From assembly GCA_023392125.1 (NCBI GenBank), contig JAEVZS010000017.1, positions 186,001 to 250,000 of the forward strand: DNA of 64,000 nt, written 5' to 3'. The notes under the pieces were generated by a model. The model was not told where the DNA came from, searched no databases, and worked only from the letters and a program-made list of their open reading frames with translations. The stretch is from Bacteroidota bacterium (GTDB lineage: Bacteria; Bacteroidota; Bacteroidia; Cytophagales; Cytophagaceae). This document shows positions 1 through 8,162 of this stretch, piece by piece. Both the position numbers and the translations under genes were made by a program. Each line of letters opens with the position of its first letter. Position 1 is the first letter of the stretch.

Positions 1-565
1 TAATACTTTTGGTTTCGTGAAATGAAAAAGTGGCCAGATCTCCCAATGAACCAAGTATATGTTTTTGATTTTCTGAATAAGTGTACCAGGAATCAAAGGA
101 AAGAGCTGCATCTTCAATAAGAGGGATATTACGGGGCCGGACAGTGGAAATAATTTCTTCCATCGGGCATGCAATACCTGCATAGTGTACGATTACTACT
201 GCTTTCGTTTGGGGAGATATCAGGCGTCTTATTTCTTCCGGGTTAATATTAAAGGTGTCCGGGTCAATGTCTCCGAATATAATACGGGCTCCGCGAAGAG
301 CAAAGGCATTTGCTGCTGATACGAAGTTGAAGGAAGGCATAATTACTTCATCACCTGGCTGTATATCCAGTAGCAATGCGCACATTTCCAGGGCATCTGT
401 GCAGGATGTGGTTAAAAGGACTTTGTGAAATCCAAAGGATTCCTCCATAAACTGCTGGCATAGTCTGGTAAACCGCCCGTCGCCGGATATCTTGCCTGAA
501 TCAACCGCCTGGCGAATATAATGCAGTTCATTACCTATTATGAAGGGCTTGTTAAAGGGTATAAT
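1..565 (-). CDS. wecE: dTDP-4-amino-4,6-dideoxygalactose transaminase, 5' part
   Basis: This is a PLP-dependent DegT/DnrJ/EryC1 aminotransferase that would convert a dTDP-4-keto-6-deoxyhexose to the 4-amino sugar for surface glycans. About 188 codons are present before the window edge. The N-terminus after the start reads IPFNKPFIIGNELHYI and is followed by GDGRFTRLCQQ, LLDIQPGDEVIMPSFNFVS and FSFHETK, all close to enterobacterial WecE as I remember it. The PLP lysine of FSFHETK is about residue 186, just inside the window. No ATG, GTG or TTG lies between the in-frame stop at 578-580 and the conserved N-terminus. The position matching the WecE initiator is ATT at 563-565, so the start is probably ATT, or the 5' end is damaged. 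The family call is firm; the start is not. Confidence 0.88.
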   Translation of the reverse strand, partial: MIPFNKPFIIGNELHYIRQAVDSGKISGDGRFTRLCQQFMEESFGFHKVLLTTSCTDALEMCALLLDIQPGDEVIMPSFNFVSAANAFALRGARIIFGDIDPDTFNINPEEIRRLISPQTKAVVIVHYAGIACPMEEIISTVRPRNIPLIEDAALSFDSWYTYSENQKHILGSLGDLATFSFHETKSI

Positions 566-627
566 AATACGGATAGTTTAAATTAACTTTTCTTTGTGCT
601 GGCGAACCAGGTCTTTTTGTAAATATA

Positions 628-665
628 AGCATAATAGGACAAATCATTGTTTGCCCTATTATGCT
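628..665 (-). terminator. Hairpin between ssb and wecE
   Basis: AGCATAATAGG at 628-638 pairs with CCTATTATGCT at 655-665. The stem continues, after one mismatch, with CAAA/TTTG and closes on a six-base loop. It lies 52 bases past the ssb stop on the minus strand and is followed there by TTATATTT. It is probably the ssb terminator and separates ssb from the wecE gene. The U-tract is weak. Confidence 0.5.
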
Positions 666-716
666 GAGATTACAGGATATACCTGTGATGAAGCAAGAAT
701 AAACGCCATCGGGATA

Positions 717-1070
717 TCAGGCAGTTTGTCTCGAACTTTCTTTTTTAGAGATTACATATACCTCAGTGACCGATATTTCTGTTACAAAAACTTTGTATCC
801 GTTTTTATTTTCATAGCTGCGGCTGACAAGGCGCCCTTCGATAGCAACTTCTACGCCTTTCCGGATAGTGTTGTTGGCATATTCTGCCTGCTTGCCCCAA
901 AGAACTATATTATGCCAGTTCGTTTCTTCGATGCGGGTTCCGCTTTTTGTAGTATAGTAGTCATTGGTTGCAACAGAAAACCGGGCCATAACACTGTTGT
1001 TTAATTGACGGATTTCCGGGTCTCTTCCTACAAATCCGATAAGCTGTACTTTGTTTTTTAGTTTACTCAT
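717..1070 (-). CDS. ssb: Single-stranded DNA-binding protein (short form)
   Basis: This is an OB-fold SSB that coats single-stranded DNA during replication and repair. The 117 residues show the family pattern: KVQLIGFVGRDPEIR near the N-terminus, MARFSVATND, ETNWHNIVLWGKQAE, and a strand with VAIEGRLVSRSYENKNGYK followed by VTEI. The OB fold takes up almost the whole chain. The usual disordered linker and acidic C-terminal tip (DDDIPF type), which recruits partner proteins, is missing; the chain ends in KKESSRQTA. Bacteroidetes often carry more than one SSB, so this could be an accessory copy. A TACCTTTG promoter -7 element lies about 60 bases upstream of the ATG. Confidence 0.93.
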   Translation of the reverse strand: MSKLKNKVQLIGFVGRDPEIRQLNNSVMARFSVATNDYYTTKSGTRIEETNWHNIVLWGKQAEYANNTIRKGVEVAIEGRLVSRSYENKNGYKVFVTEISVTEVYVISKKESSRQTA

Positions 1071-1128
1071 AATAATGTTATTGGTTGAATTATAATTGAT
1101 TTATAAGATGCTTTTGAGCTTCTGATGT

Positions 1129-1136
1129 CAAAGGTA
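1129..1136 (-). promoter_or_regulatory. Promoter -7 element for ssb
   Basis: On the minus strand this reads TACCTTTG, an exact match to the Bacteroidetes sigma-A -7 consensus TAnnTTTG, about 60 bases upstream of the ssb ATG. I do not see a convincing TTG -33 box at the usual spacing, so the call rests on the -7 box and its position. Confidence 0.5.
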
Positions 1137-1234
1137 TAATTCAAAAAATGCTATATTCGTGTTTTACACATGTATATCTGTTTATACCCGTTTATAAACG
1201 CTTATACACGGATATCTTACTTTTTTTCAATGCT

Positions 1235-1600
1235 ATGGAAGGAAAAGAATGTCTTGAGTGCTCTGTTATTTTTTATGGAAGGAGCGACAAAAAGTTTTGT
1301 GGCGACTTATGCAGAAATGTTTATAATAATCGCTTGAAATGCGAAGAAAATCAGGCTATAAGTCAGGTTAATCAGATTCTTCGAAAAAACAGAAAGATTC
1401 TTGCGGAGCTGTTAAATGGAAAGCAGTTCGTAATATTTCGAAAGGACAAACTGCTCTCGAAGGGGTTTAATTTTACCTACTTTACCAATACGTTTAGTAC
1501 CAATCAGGGATTAATCTATTTTTACTGTTATGATCTGGGTTATTTGTATGAAGATAATGACATGATCAAAATAATGTTGAAAAAGGAGTATGTGGGGTAG
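1235..1600 (+). CDS. Small zinc-finger-like protein of unknown function
   Basis: A 121-residue cytosolic protein. Its N-terminus has paired cysteines, CLEC at about residues 6-9 and FCGDLCRNVYNN at about 25-36, forming a likely four-cysteine zinc site. The pattern CxEC...GRxDKKFCxDxCRNxYNN recurs in small Bacteroidetes proteins, none with a function known to me. The rest is charged and helical and then aromatic. The reading frame is open further upstream to 1148, but that extension is low-complexity aromatic sequence and the ATG at 1235, directly before MEGKECLEC, is the better start. It is divergent from ssb, with which it shares an intergenic region. Confidence 0.75.
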   Translation: MEGKECLECSVIFYGRSDKKFCGDLCRNVYNNRLKCEENQAISQVNQILRKNRKILAELLNGKQFVIFRKDKLLSKGFNFTYFTNTFSTNQGLIYFYCYDLGYLYEDNDMIKIMLKKEYVG

Positions 1601-1899
1601 CTTCGGAAAGGTATTGTCAGCTTGCGTATCTAATTTCCTGTCGGACCTTTTTGCTTAGATATGTACAATAATAAATCAAAGTGTGTTTTCCGATATTTTA
1701 TTGATATACTTCTGCTGTTCGGCTCTAAAAATAGCTATACAAGTTAGATGAATGTTTTGTTTGTAAATAATGCTTATAAAAATATTTAGCCGGATATACT
1801 AGTCAATCATGGAAATAGTTATATTTAGTGAAAATATAAACATTCATTACAATTTCCAGTATTAAGGCAAAACGTTTATTTACTTTTTAGAGTTAAATA

Positions 1900-2499
1900 A
1901 TGATACATCCCGATTTAGAATTACGGTTTATCAATGATTCCATAGGATATGGGGTCTTTGCAAAGAGATTTATTCCTGCAGGTACAATTACGTATGTGAA
2001 GGATTCTCTGGAAATTGAGATTACGCCGGAAGACTTTTTCCGGCACTCTCCGGCTATGCAGGCGGTTATTGACAAATACTCATATAAGGATGAGCGGGGA
2101 GTCAAAATCGTGAGTTGGGATATTGCCAAGTTTGTTAACCATAGTTGTAATTGTAATACTATGAGCACAGGCTATGGTTTTGAAATCGCGATCAGGGATA
2201 TTCTTCCGGATGAAGAAGTAACGGATGAATACGGACTTTTTAATATTGAAGAGGATATGGTTCTTGATTGCAAGGATGAATATTGCAGAAAGTTTGTCCG
2301 TAAAGACGATATTGACAGATTTCATATGGAGTGGGATCGTAAAATCCAAAAAATCCTGCCTCGTTTGTTTGTGGAGCATCAGCCTCTGATGCCATTCCTG
2401 GATGAAAAGACCAGAGAAATGCTGACAGCTTATTTGGAAAACCCTTCTGAATACCGGTCAGTACTGCATCTGAAATATATTCCGGTTACCGTTTCGTAA
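1900..2499 (+). CDS. SET domain-containing protein
   Basis: A 199-residue protein with the SET lysine-methyltransferase fold. Visible motifs are the N-terminal GYGVFAKRFIPAGT, the SAM/active-site segment FVNHSCNCNT at about residues 85-94, and DEEVTDEYGLF at about 109-119, whose tyrosine is the usual catalytic residue. A Cys-rich tail (DCKDEYCRKF) resembles a post-SET zinc segment. In eukaryotes this fold methylates histones; bacterial substrates are mostly unknown and none can be inferred here. It stands alone, with 299 bases of apparently non-coding DNA upstream and a strong hairpin terminator downstream. Confidence 0.85.
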   Translation: MIHPDLELRFINDSIGYGVFAKRFIPAGTITYVKDSLEIEITPEDFFRHSPAMQAVIDKYSYKDERGVKIVSWDIAKFVNHSCNCNTMSTGYGFEIAIRDILPDEEVTDEYGLFNIEEDMVLDCKDEYCRKFVRKDDIDRFHMEWDRKIQKILPRLFVEHQPLMPFLDEKTREMLTAYLENPSEYRSVLHLKYIPVTVS

Positions 2500-2523
2500 A
2501 ACCTCCGAAAAATAGCAAGCATT

Positions 2524-2560
2524 AAAAAGGGCAGCCATCTGGCTGCCCTTTCCCTTTTTC
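2524..2560. terminator. Bidirectional terminator between SET gene and GH9 gene
   Basis: A perfect 12-bp stem (AAAGGGCAGCCA at 2526-2537, TGGCTGCCCTTT at 2540-2551) on a two-base loop, with A residues before it and T-rich sequence after it. It sits between two convergent genes and should stop transcription from both sides. Confidence 0.9.
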
Positions 2561-2567
2561 TGAGATA

Positions 2568-5534
2568 TTATTGCTTTACGATATTCGCCCTTTCAATAAT
2601 CTGTTCATTCTGATAGTAAATCAGATGATAAAGACCAGAAGGAAGCTGGCTTCCGAATGAACTAACTTTTGCAGGAGAAAACTCGTCGATGAGTATTCCC
2701 AATTCATTATAGATCCGTACATTATCCGTCGTATTCGTATTGTTATACCGGAAATGAAAATCTCCTGATGAAGGATTCGGGTAAACGACCAGCTTGTACG
2801 AATTTACCGGAGTATCCCAGATAGAAGTGACAGGAGAGCAATCCGGATCACCGGAATCAATGGATACTACAACAGGAGTTCTTTCACAACCCGAGCCTGA
2901 CTGAATCTGCATATCAAATATGGCAGGGAAAGAGCTTGGTCTGTCTGTTCGGGTGTCGTTGGTAATGGTAATAATACCTTCAACTCCGTACTGGGCATAA
3001 TTGGCTCCGGATTCAAACCATGCCAGCTGATTGCCGCCTGAAGGCTGCAGAATATACTCTCCGGGTTCGGATACTACGACAGGTTCCTCAAATACTAAAA
3101 CATATGGCGTAAAAGGAGCATTGGTCTGTGCTCCCTGACATGCCACCTGCTGAGTAGAGTATGTGCCGGCAGGACTTCCGTTTTTTGTTAATGTAAAGGT
3201 TACAATAACCTGATCATTAGGGTCGCATGAATATATAAATGGCATCACTGTCAGACCTGTGATGTTAAATGCTTTCTGAGCTGTAAAAGCAATACCTACG
3301 GTACCCTGATTGCTTGGAGAAGACAGGGTGTGTCCGGAGATAGAGGGTCCTGCGGTAACACTTATTGAACCGCCATCCCGTACATAAAAAACAGAAGAAC
3401 TGCTAACTGTCGGTTTGTATGCGTTGCCGGTAGCCAGCACTGTAGAACTGCCGGAGCTGCCATACCATTCATACGGTCCGCCGTTGTCCAGAACGGTTAG
3501 GGTTGCTGTGCCGGGTTCACACAGGACAGCGTGCGCAACATTTACCAGGCGATCTGCGCTTACAGTAACTTCATCCGTTTTAGAAGGACAACCTGATGCG
3601 CTGATAGTCAAAGCATATGTTCCGCCTTTATATACAGTGTACGAGTTGCCGGTTGCACCGGAGATAATTTCACCGTTTCGTTTCCATTCAAACGTAATTC
3701 CCTGACCGGCAATGTCTGCTTCGAGCGTTGCGGATGAAGGACTGCATAGTTCAATGTCATTCCCCAGATCAACATCCGGTAAAACACCAAGAACATTTAT
3801 GCTTGCCTGAGTGCTCCATTCACCGAGAGAGTCAAGGATGCAGGTATATTTTCCCGCGCTTGTTACAGTAATTTTGTTTCTGGAATTGGATGCAGCAAAC
3901 AAAACATTGTCATCTTTCAGCCAGGTAAACGTTTTTACTCCGTCCGTTGGGATCTTTGAGTCAAGCTCTATACCCGTAGTACCGCAGATAGACACATCAG
4001 GTCCCAGTTCGGGAGCAACATTGCCAAACTTATTCGTATCTACAGGTGACAGTTTGGAACGGATATACGCGATGGCGCCTACAAGACAGGCGTTATAGTC
4101 TATACCACCTTCTGTATGGGTGTAATTTACCAGATCATCGGAATAAGATCCGGGATTACGTGTTCCTCCAACCATAAGTCCGAATTGCTTGTTTTTTTCC
4201 GGGATAGCTAAACCTCGCTTGATATTATCGCTCGGATTGTCATCCCGAAGGAAAACATTGCGATGATGGGGAAACTTTGGAGATTTACTGCCAAATCCAA
4301 CTACAAATGATTGATTGGCCGAGTTTTTTCCGAGGATATAATCAATATTATCATAAATAAACTGATGAACAGTGTTATCAGTACCATTTAGCTTTTGCCA
4401 TAGTGCTACATGAAAGGCTGTATTGGCATTGTAGCGCATAGGTCCCCAGCTTACATTTCCACCACTAAACTGACCATCCGCCTGAGTTTTGGCCAGTATA
4501 TTATTAATGCATTGATTGTATACTGTTGTAGCATTGGCTTTGCCAAGCAGAGCAAGATTATATATCGCAATTTCTCCGTTGTTGGAATAATCAACCCAAT
4601 CACTTTTGCCATATATTTCTGCCTGTCCGGCTGAAGCAGAAATAGAAAAACTCAACGCCTCGGTTTTATACGATTCAGTGCCGGTTGCCCAATATAGTTC
4701 AGCACACATTGTAGCATAATCATCTTTCCAGTTATCGTTTGCAGAATAGAATCCGCCATCTCCGGTACCAGCTACGCCCGGATGAGCTTTGGCGTAATCG
4801 TATGCATAGCGGGCGTGCTGTAAGCAAAGATCTGCGTATGCAGGATCATATTTACGATACATCCTTGACATCAGGGCAAGTGTAGCACCACAGAATGATG
4901 CCATTGAAGCATCGTTGGGGTTTTTATACACCTCTCTGGGCTGCCCGCCATCGCTTTTAGGCAGTGTCTGCATCATAACCGCAGTAACCCATTTTTGATG
5001 GTCCGGCCCGCCCTGACCTACCTGATAATAAAAAGTACTGGAATTGCGGGCGCATTTAATAAAGAAGTCTGTTGCATGCTTTACCTCATCCAGTACATCG
5101 GGAATTCCGTTAGGAGAATGGCTGTTGTCTTCCCAGTGCCATTTACCGCTGGTTTTGTATCCTGTATATTCATAATCATAATAATCGTCATAGCCCTGAG
5201 GAAACTCTGCAAAACCTTTTAAAAGCATGTAGGCTGAGTAAAATTCCGTCTGTCCGAATTTGACATGGTCTCCGCAATCATGCCAGCCACCGGAAAGGTC
5301 ATAACCATTGTCATTGTCGTTGATGAAGGCTGTTCCACGGTATTGCGTCGGAACGCCGGACGGAAGGTGGTTATGCAAAAGCCAGTTGTGCTCACCCGAG
5401 CGCTGTCCTCCATAAAATCTTGTGGTCATCCATAACGCTTTTTCATAGTCCCCGGCTGAAAAATATTGGGCCCATACAGGGGAGCAAAACAGGCTGATTA
5501 CTAAAGCAATACTTAACGTAAATCTGCGATTCAT
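2568..5534 (-). CDS. Secreted GH9 endoglucanase with Ig-like domains and T9SS sorting domain
   Basis: A glycoside hydrolase family 9 cellulase that cleaves beta-1,4-glucan outside the cell. Its 988 residues begin with a signal peptide (cut near VWAQ, residue 23). The catalytic (alpha/alpha)6 domain follows at once and runs to about 495. It contains GWHDCGDHVKFG (catalytic aspartates D86 and D89), the conserved FPHHR segment, and the proton-donor motif YTHTEGGIDYNA with E475. Two Ig-like/PKD-type stretches lie at about 510-690, then a beta-rich segment, then a C-terminal T9SS type A sorting domain (VVYPNPSSGDFHF onward, about 75 residues). It is therefore probably secreted by the Por system and either released or surface-anchored. 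No carbohydrate-binding module is obvious. The intergenic region upstream has a paired operator-like repeat. Confidence 0.95.
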   Translation of the reverse strand: MNRRFTLSIALVISLFCSPVWAQYFSAGDYEKALWMTTRFYGGQRSGEHNWLLHNHLPSGVPTQYRGTAFINDNDNGYDLSGGWHDCGDHVKFGQTEFYSAYMLLKGFAEFPQGYDDYYDYEYTGYKTSGKWHWEDNSHSPNGIPDVLDEVKHATDFFIKCARNSSTFYYQVGQGGPDHQKWVTAVMMQTLPKSDGGQPREVYKNPNDASMASFCGATLALMSRMYRKYDPAYADLCLQHARYAYDYAKAHPGVAGTGDGGFYSANDNWKDDYATMCAELYWATGTESYKTEALSFSISASAGQAEIYGKSDWVDYSNNGEIAIYNLALLGKANATTVYNQCINNILAKTQADGQFSGGNVSWGPMRYNANTAFHVALWQKLNGTDNTVHQFIYDNIDYILGKNSANQSFVVGFGSKSPKFPHHRNVFLRDDNPSDNIKRGLAIPEKNKQFGLMVGGTRNPGSYSDDLVNYTHTEGGIDYNACLVGAIAYIRSKLSPVDTNKFGNVAPELGPDVSICGTTGIELDSKIPTDGVKTFTWLKDDNVLFAASNSRNKITVTSAGKYTCILDSLGEWSTQASINVLGVLPDVDLGNDIELCSPSSATLEADIAGQGITFEWKRNGEIISGATGNSYTVYKGGTYALTISASGCPSKTDEVTVSADRLVNVAHAVLCEPGTATLTVLDNGGPYEWYGSSGSSTVLATGNAYKPTVSSSSVFYVRDGGSISVTAGPSISGHTLSSPSNQGTVGIAFTAQKAFNITGLTVMPFIYSCDPNDQVIVTFTLTKNGSPAGTYSTQQVACQGAQTNAPFTPYVLVFEEPVVVSEPGEYILQPSGGNQLAWFESGANYAQYGVEGIITITNDTRTDRPSSFPAIFDMQIQSGSGCERTPVVVSIDSGDPDCSPVTSIWDTPVNSYKLVVYPNPSSGDFHFRYNNTNTTDNVRIYNELGILIDEFSPAKVSSFGSQLPSGLYHLIYYQNEQIIERANIVKQ

Positions 5535-5852
5535 TTAGTCAAAAATTTATACGATTTCTATGATTAATACTGTTTGATGCTATTAGGAAACCTGAAAATA
5601 GAATTTTTATTACTTTTTTTTGGATCAATAAGTAGTAAAAACTTACAGAATAATTATGTTTTGGGTTTCTGAAAAAAAAAGATTTTAAAACGTTTATTTC
5701 TGGTCCAAACCAGAAGATTTTAGTTAATTTTCCGGTTTGGACCGGGTAATCACAGACAGTTTTGCATATATGTCTGAAGCTGCGAAAACCAGGAACAATG
5801 AGGAGAAGGAAAGGTTTTATAGAGTAAGTTTTAGCCAGGAAAAAATACCCGG
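5535..5852. other. Divergent intergenic region of GH9 and START genes
   Basis: 318 bases without a gene between two divergent genes. It holds A/T-rich tracts at about 5600-5700 and the paired GGTCCAAACC repeat (listed separately). TAAGTTTT at about 5825, close to TAnnTTTG, could be a -7 box for the plus-strand gene, but I would not insist on it. Confidence 0.6.
5700..5745. promoter_or_regulatory. Paired operator-like inverted repeat upstream of GH9 gene
   Basis: CTGGTCCAAACCAG at 5700-5713 and CCGGTTTGGACCGG at 5732-5745. The 10-bp core GGTCCAAACC of the first is the exact reverse complement of GGTTTGGACC in the second, and each box is itself a gapped palindrome (CTGGT..ACCAG and CCGGT..ACCGG). 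The centres are 32 bases apart, about three helical turns, which suits two dimers bound on one DNA face. It could also fold as a 12-bp hairpin, but no T-tract follows on either strand. Confidence 0.55.
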
Positions 5853-6512
5853 ATGCAAATTTTAAAATTGACTTTGTTCGTAAGTGTGATTCTTGCCATG
5901 GCTGGTATGTCGGAAAAACCAGTTAGTAATGCGTGGGCGCTGAAGAAAGAAAAAGATGGGATAAAAGTTTTTGTCCGGAACAGAAAAGGATCATCACTCA
6001 AGGATATCAGGGTAACATGTACATTGAAATCGACATTGGGAGGGATTGTGCATATTCTTACATCCAAAGATGAATATAAGGAATGGATTTATGCCTGTAG
6101 TGAGTCCTATCTGATAAAGGATGATGGGGTTTTTGAAAGTTATCATTATCAGGTAACTGATGCTCCCTGGCCAGTCGAGGACAGAGATCTGGTCTTGCAT
6201 TCAGTGGTGAAGCAAAACAAGACAACCAGACAGGTTGAAATTGTAGTAAAGAATGTAACAGATATTTTGCCGGATTATAGCGGCAAGGTACGTGTTCCTT
6301 ATTATGATGCCTGTTGGAAAATCACACCTTTGGGAGAAAATCTGGTAGAAGTAGACTACACGATCAGCCTTGATCCGGGAGGTAATGTCCCGCTTTGGGT
6401 GATAAATCTTGCTGTTTCAGAAGGACCGTTGAAAACGATGCAGAATTTCCGGGATCGTCTGGAAATGTATAAGGATAAAAGATTGTCAATGATTGCTGAG
6501 ACAGATCAGTAA
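5853..6512 (+). CDS. START domain-containing exported protein
   Basis: 219 residues with a hydrophobic N-terminus (LTLFVSVILAMAGM) that looks like a signal peptide, then a START/Bet v1-like lipid-binding domain. Family features are WALKKEKDGIKVFVRN, the region around YKEWIYACSES, APWPVEDRDLVL at about residues 107-118, and the closing helix from about 185 (GPLKTMQNFRDRLE). START domains bind one hydrophobic molecule in a deep pocket; the ligand is unknown. In Bacteroidetes such single-domain proteins are common and uncharacterised. The gene is divergent from the cellulase, and the next gene starts about 90 bases downstream on the same strand. Confidence 0.85.
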   Translation: MQILKLTLFVSVILAMAGMSEKPVSNAWALKKEKDGIKVFVRNRKGSSLKDIRVTCTLKSTLGGIVHILTSKDEYKEWIYACSESYLIKDDGVFESYHYQVTDAPWPVEDRDLVLHSVVKQNKTTRQVEIVVKNVTDILPDYSGKVRVPYYDACWKITPLGENLVEVDYTISLDPGGNVPLWVINLAVSEGPLKTMQNFRDRLEMYKDKRLSMIAETDQ

Positions 6513-6604
6513 TCTTAAAGGTTAATGTCTGATTTTTTGAAAGCGTACAATGGTAAACAATTATTTTTCTTAGATTCATTTTTTGAAAGTATTATTTGAT
6601 TACT

Positions 6605-7222
6605 ATGAAATTAAACTTAACTGTTGTATTTCTTTTGTGTATTGCCGTAGCTTGGGGGCAAATACCGGCGATAACTCAGACAGGGGATGAAGTGATTCTA
6701 TATGATGATGGGACTTGGGAATATGCAGAAGTAAGTAGTGCCGATACAGTAGCATTACCTATTAACCCGAAGAAATTTACAAGGAGTTCCGGTGGCTATC
6801 TTGTCAAAAGCGGCCGGACAAACATCGGGATCTATATTGACAAAAAATGGCAACAGGTTAAGGGGAAAGCAGATGCAGAATATACCTTCAGGCTAAAAGA
6901 TCAGGAAGCCTACGGAATTCTGATAACAGAACGAATTCATGTACCTGTGGAGCAGTTGGCTGATCTGGCTTTTGTGAATGCACGGAATGTTGCCGGTGAT
7001 GCGAAAATTGTAGAAAAAGAATACCGGTTTGTAAATGACAAGCAAGTGATTTATATGAGAATGAATGCCAGAATTCAGGGGATTGATTTTGTTTATCTCG
7101 GGTATTATTACTCTGATGAAAGCGGTTCAACCCAATTGCTTATGTATACGGGACAGAGCCTGTTTGACGAATACCGGAGTAAGATGGAAGAGTTTATGAA
7201 TGGGTTCGTTGTCAATCCATAA
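6605..7222 (+). CDS. Secreted protein of unknown function
   Basis: I do not recognise a characterised family. The 205-residue chain has a signal peptide (LNLTVVFLLCIAVAWGQ), then a short strand-turn segment DEVILYDDGTWEY, a motif common in small exported Bacteroidetes proteins. An all-beta/alpha body of about 140 residues follows and ends in DEYRSKMEEFMNGFVV. There are no cysteines in the mature part and no lipobox. The frame is open nine bases upstream with a TTG, but the ATG at 6605 directly before the signal peptide is the likely start. It probably resides in the periplasm. Confidence 0.75.
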   Translation: MKLNLTVVFLLCIAVAWGQIPAITQTGDEVILYDDGTWEYAEVSSADTVALPINPKKFTRSSGGYLVKSGRTNIGIYIDKKWQQVKGKADAEYTFRLKDQEAYGILITERIHVPVEQLADLAFVNARNVAGDAKIVEKEYRFVNDKQVIYMRMNARIQGIDFVYLGYYYSDESGSTQLLMYTGQSLFDEYRSKMEEFMNGFVVNP

Positions 7223-7388
7223 TCTGAGACTACTTGTAATATCCTATGGTTTTACCTGCAAAGCCGGGCTTGGGGAAAGGATATAAACAATTCATATATA
7301 CATGATTTTATTCGTTATTTGTTACTATTCCGGCTAAGTTTTAAATTAAGGGCGGAAAATTAAAAAAATCAGAAACTGTATTACTAAA

Positions 7389-8099
7389 ATGGGAAGAGCA
7401 TTTGAGTTTAGAAAAGCCAGGAAAATGAAGCGTTGGGGGCATATGGCAAAGACATTTACCCGCATAGGAAAGGATATTGTGATTGCTGTAAAAGCAGGTG
7501 GTCCTGACCCTGTCACCAATGCAAGACTCAGAGCTATTATTCAGAATGCGAAGGCGGCCAACATGCCCAAAGACAATGTGGAGCGGGCGATAAAGAAGGC
7601 ATCTTCCAAAGAACAGGAAGATTACAAGGAAGTAGTATATGAAGGCTATGGTCCGCATGGTATCGCGATTGTTGTTGAGACTGCAACGGACAACCCTACA
7701 AGAACAGTAGCCAATGTAAGAAGTTACTTTACTCGCTCAGGCGGAAGTCTCGGTACTTCGGGATCTCTTGATTTTCTCTTTGAAAGAAAATGTATATTTA
7801 AAGTTCGTAAGAAAGATGATATTGATGTGGAGGAACTGGAACTAGAGCTGATTGATTTCGGGGCTGATGAGGTTGGAGTTCTGGAGGATGAAATAATCAT
7901 ATATGGAGATTTTGAGGCATTTGGTAAAATTCAGCAATATCTTGAAGATAACTCCTTCGAGGTGATTAGTAGTGATTTTGAGCGTATCCCTATGGATACA
8001 AAAGAGTTATCTCCGGAAGCAGAAGAGGAGGTTGAAAAGTTGCTGGCCAAGTTTGAGGAAGATGATGATGTTCAGAATGTGTTCCATAATATGAGATAA
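7389..8099 (+). CDS. YebC/PmpR family DNA-binding regulator (TACO1 family)
   Basis: 236 residues, the normal length of the family. The signature N-terminal region is present (MGRAFEFRKARKMKRWGHMAKTF reads as the usual GRxxEFRKxRKxKRW form), followed by RIGKDIVIAVKAGGPDP, NARLRAIIQNAKAANMPKDN and the GYGPHGIAIVVETATDNP domain. In bacteria these proteins act as transcription regulators, or help translation at polyproline-like stalls as mitochondrial TACO1 does; which applies here is not visible. The gene stands alone with a hairpin terminator immediately downstream. Confidence 0.95.
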   Translation: MGRAFEFRKARKMKRWGHMAKTFTRIGKDIVIAVKAGGPDPVTNARLRAIIQNAKAANMPKDNVERAIKKASSKEQEDYKEVVYEGYGPHGIAIVVETATDNPTRTVANVRSYFTRSGGSLGTSGSLDFLFERKCIFKVRKKDDIDVEELELELIDFGADEVGVLEDEIIIYGDFEAFGKIQQYLEDNSFEVISSDFERIPMDTKELSPEAEEEVEKLLAKFEEDDDVQNVFHNMR

Positions 8100-8103
8100 A
8101 AAA

Positions 8104-8162
8104 TATATCCTGAATCCGTTCAGAAACTTTTAATAGTTAAGAGTGGATTCAGGATTTTTTTC
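8104..8162 (+). terminator. Terminator after the yebC-family gene
   Basis: ATCCTGAATCC at 8107-8117 pairs perfectly with GGATTCAGGAT at 8145-8155, an 11-bp stem with a 27-base loop, and is followed by a run of T. The 3' arm overlaps the last codons of the convergent minus-strand gene, so this sequence is both coding and terminator. Confidence 0.7.

Noticed and set aside
594..1004. Plus-strand ORF of 136 codons opposite ssb
   Set aside because: Its frame is antisense to a clear SSB and the product has no recognisable composition or motif.
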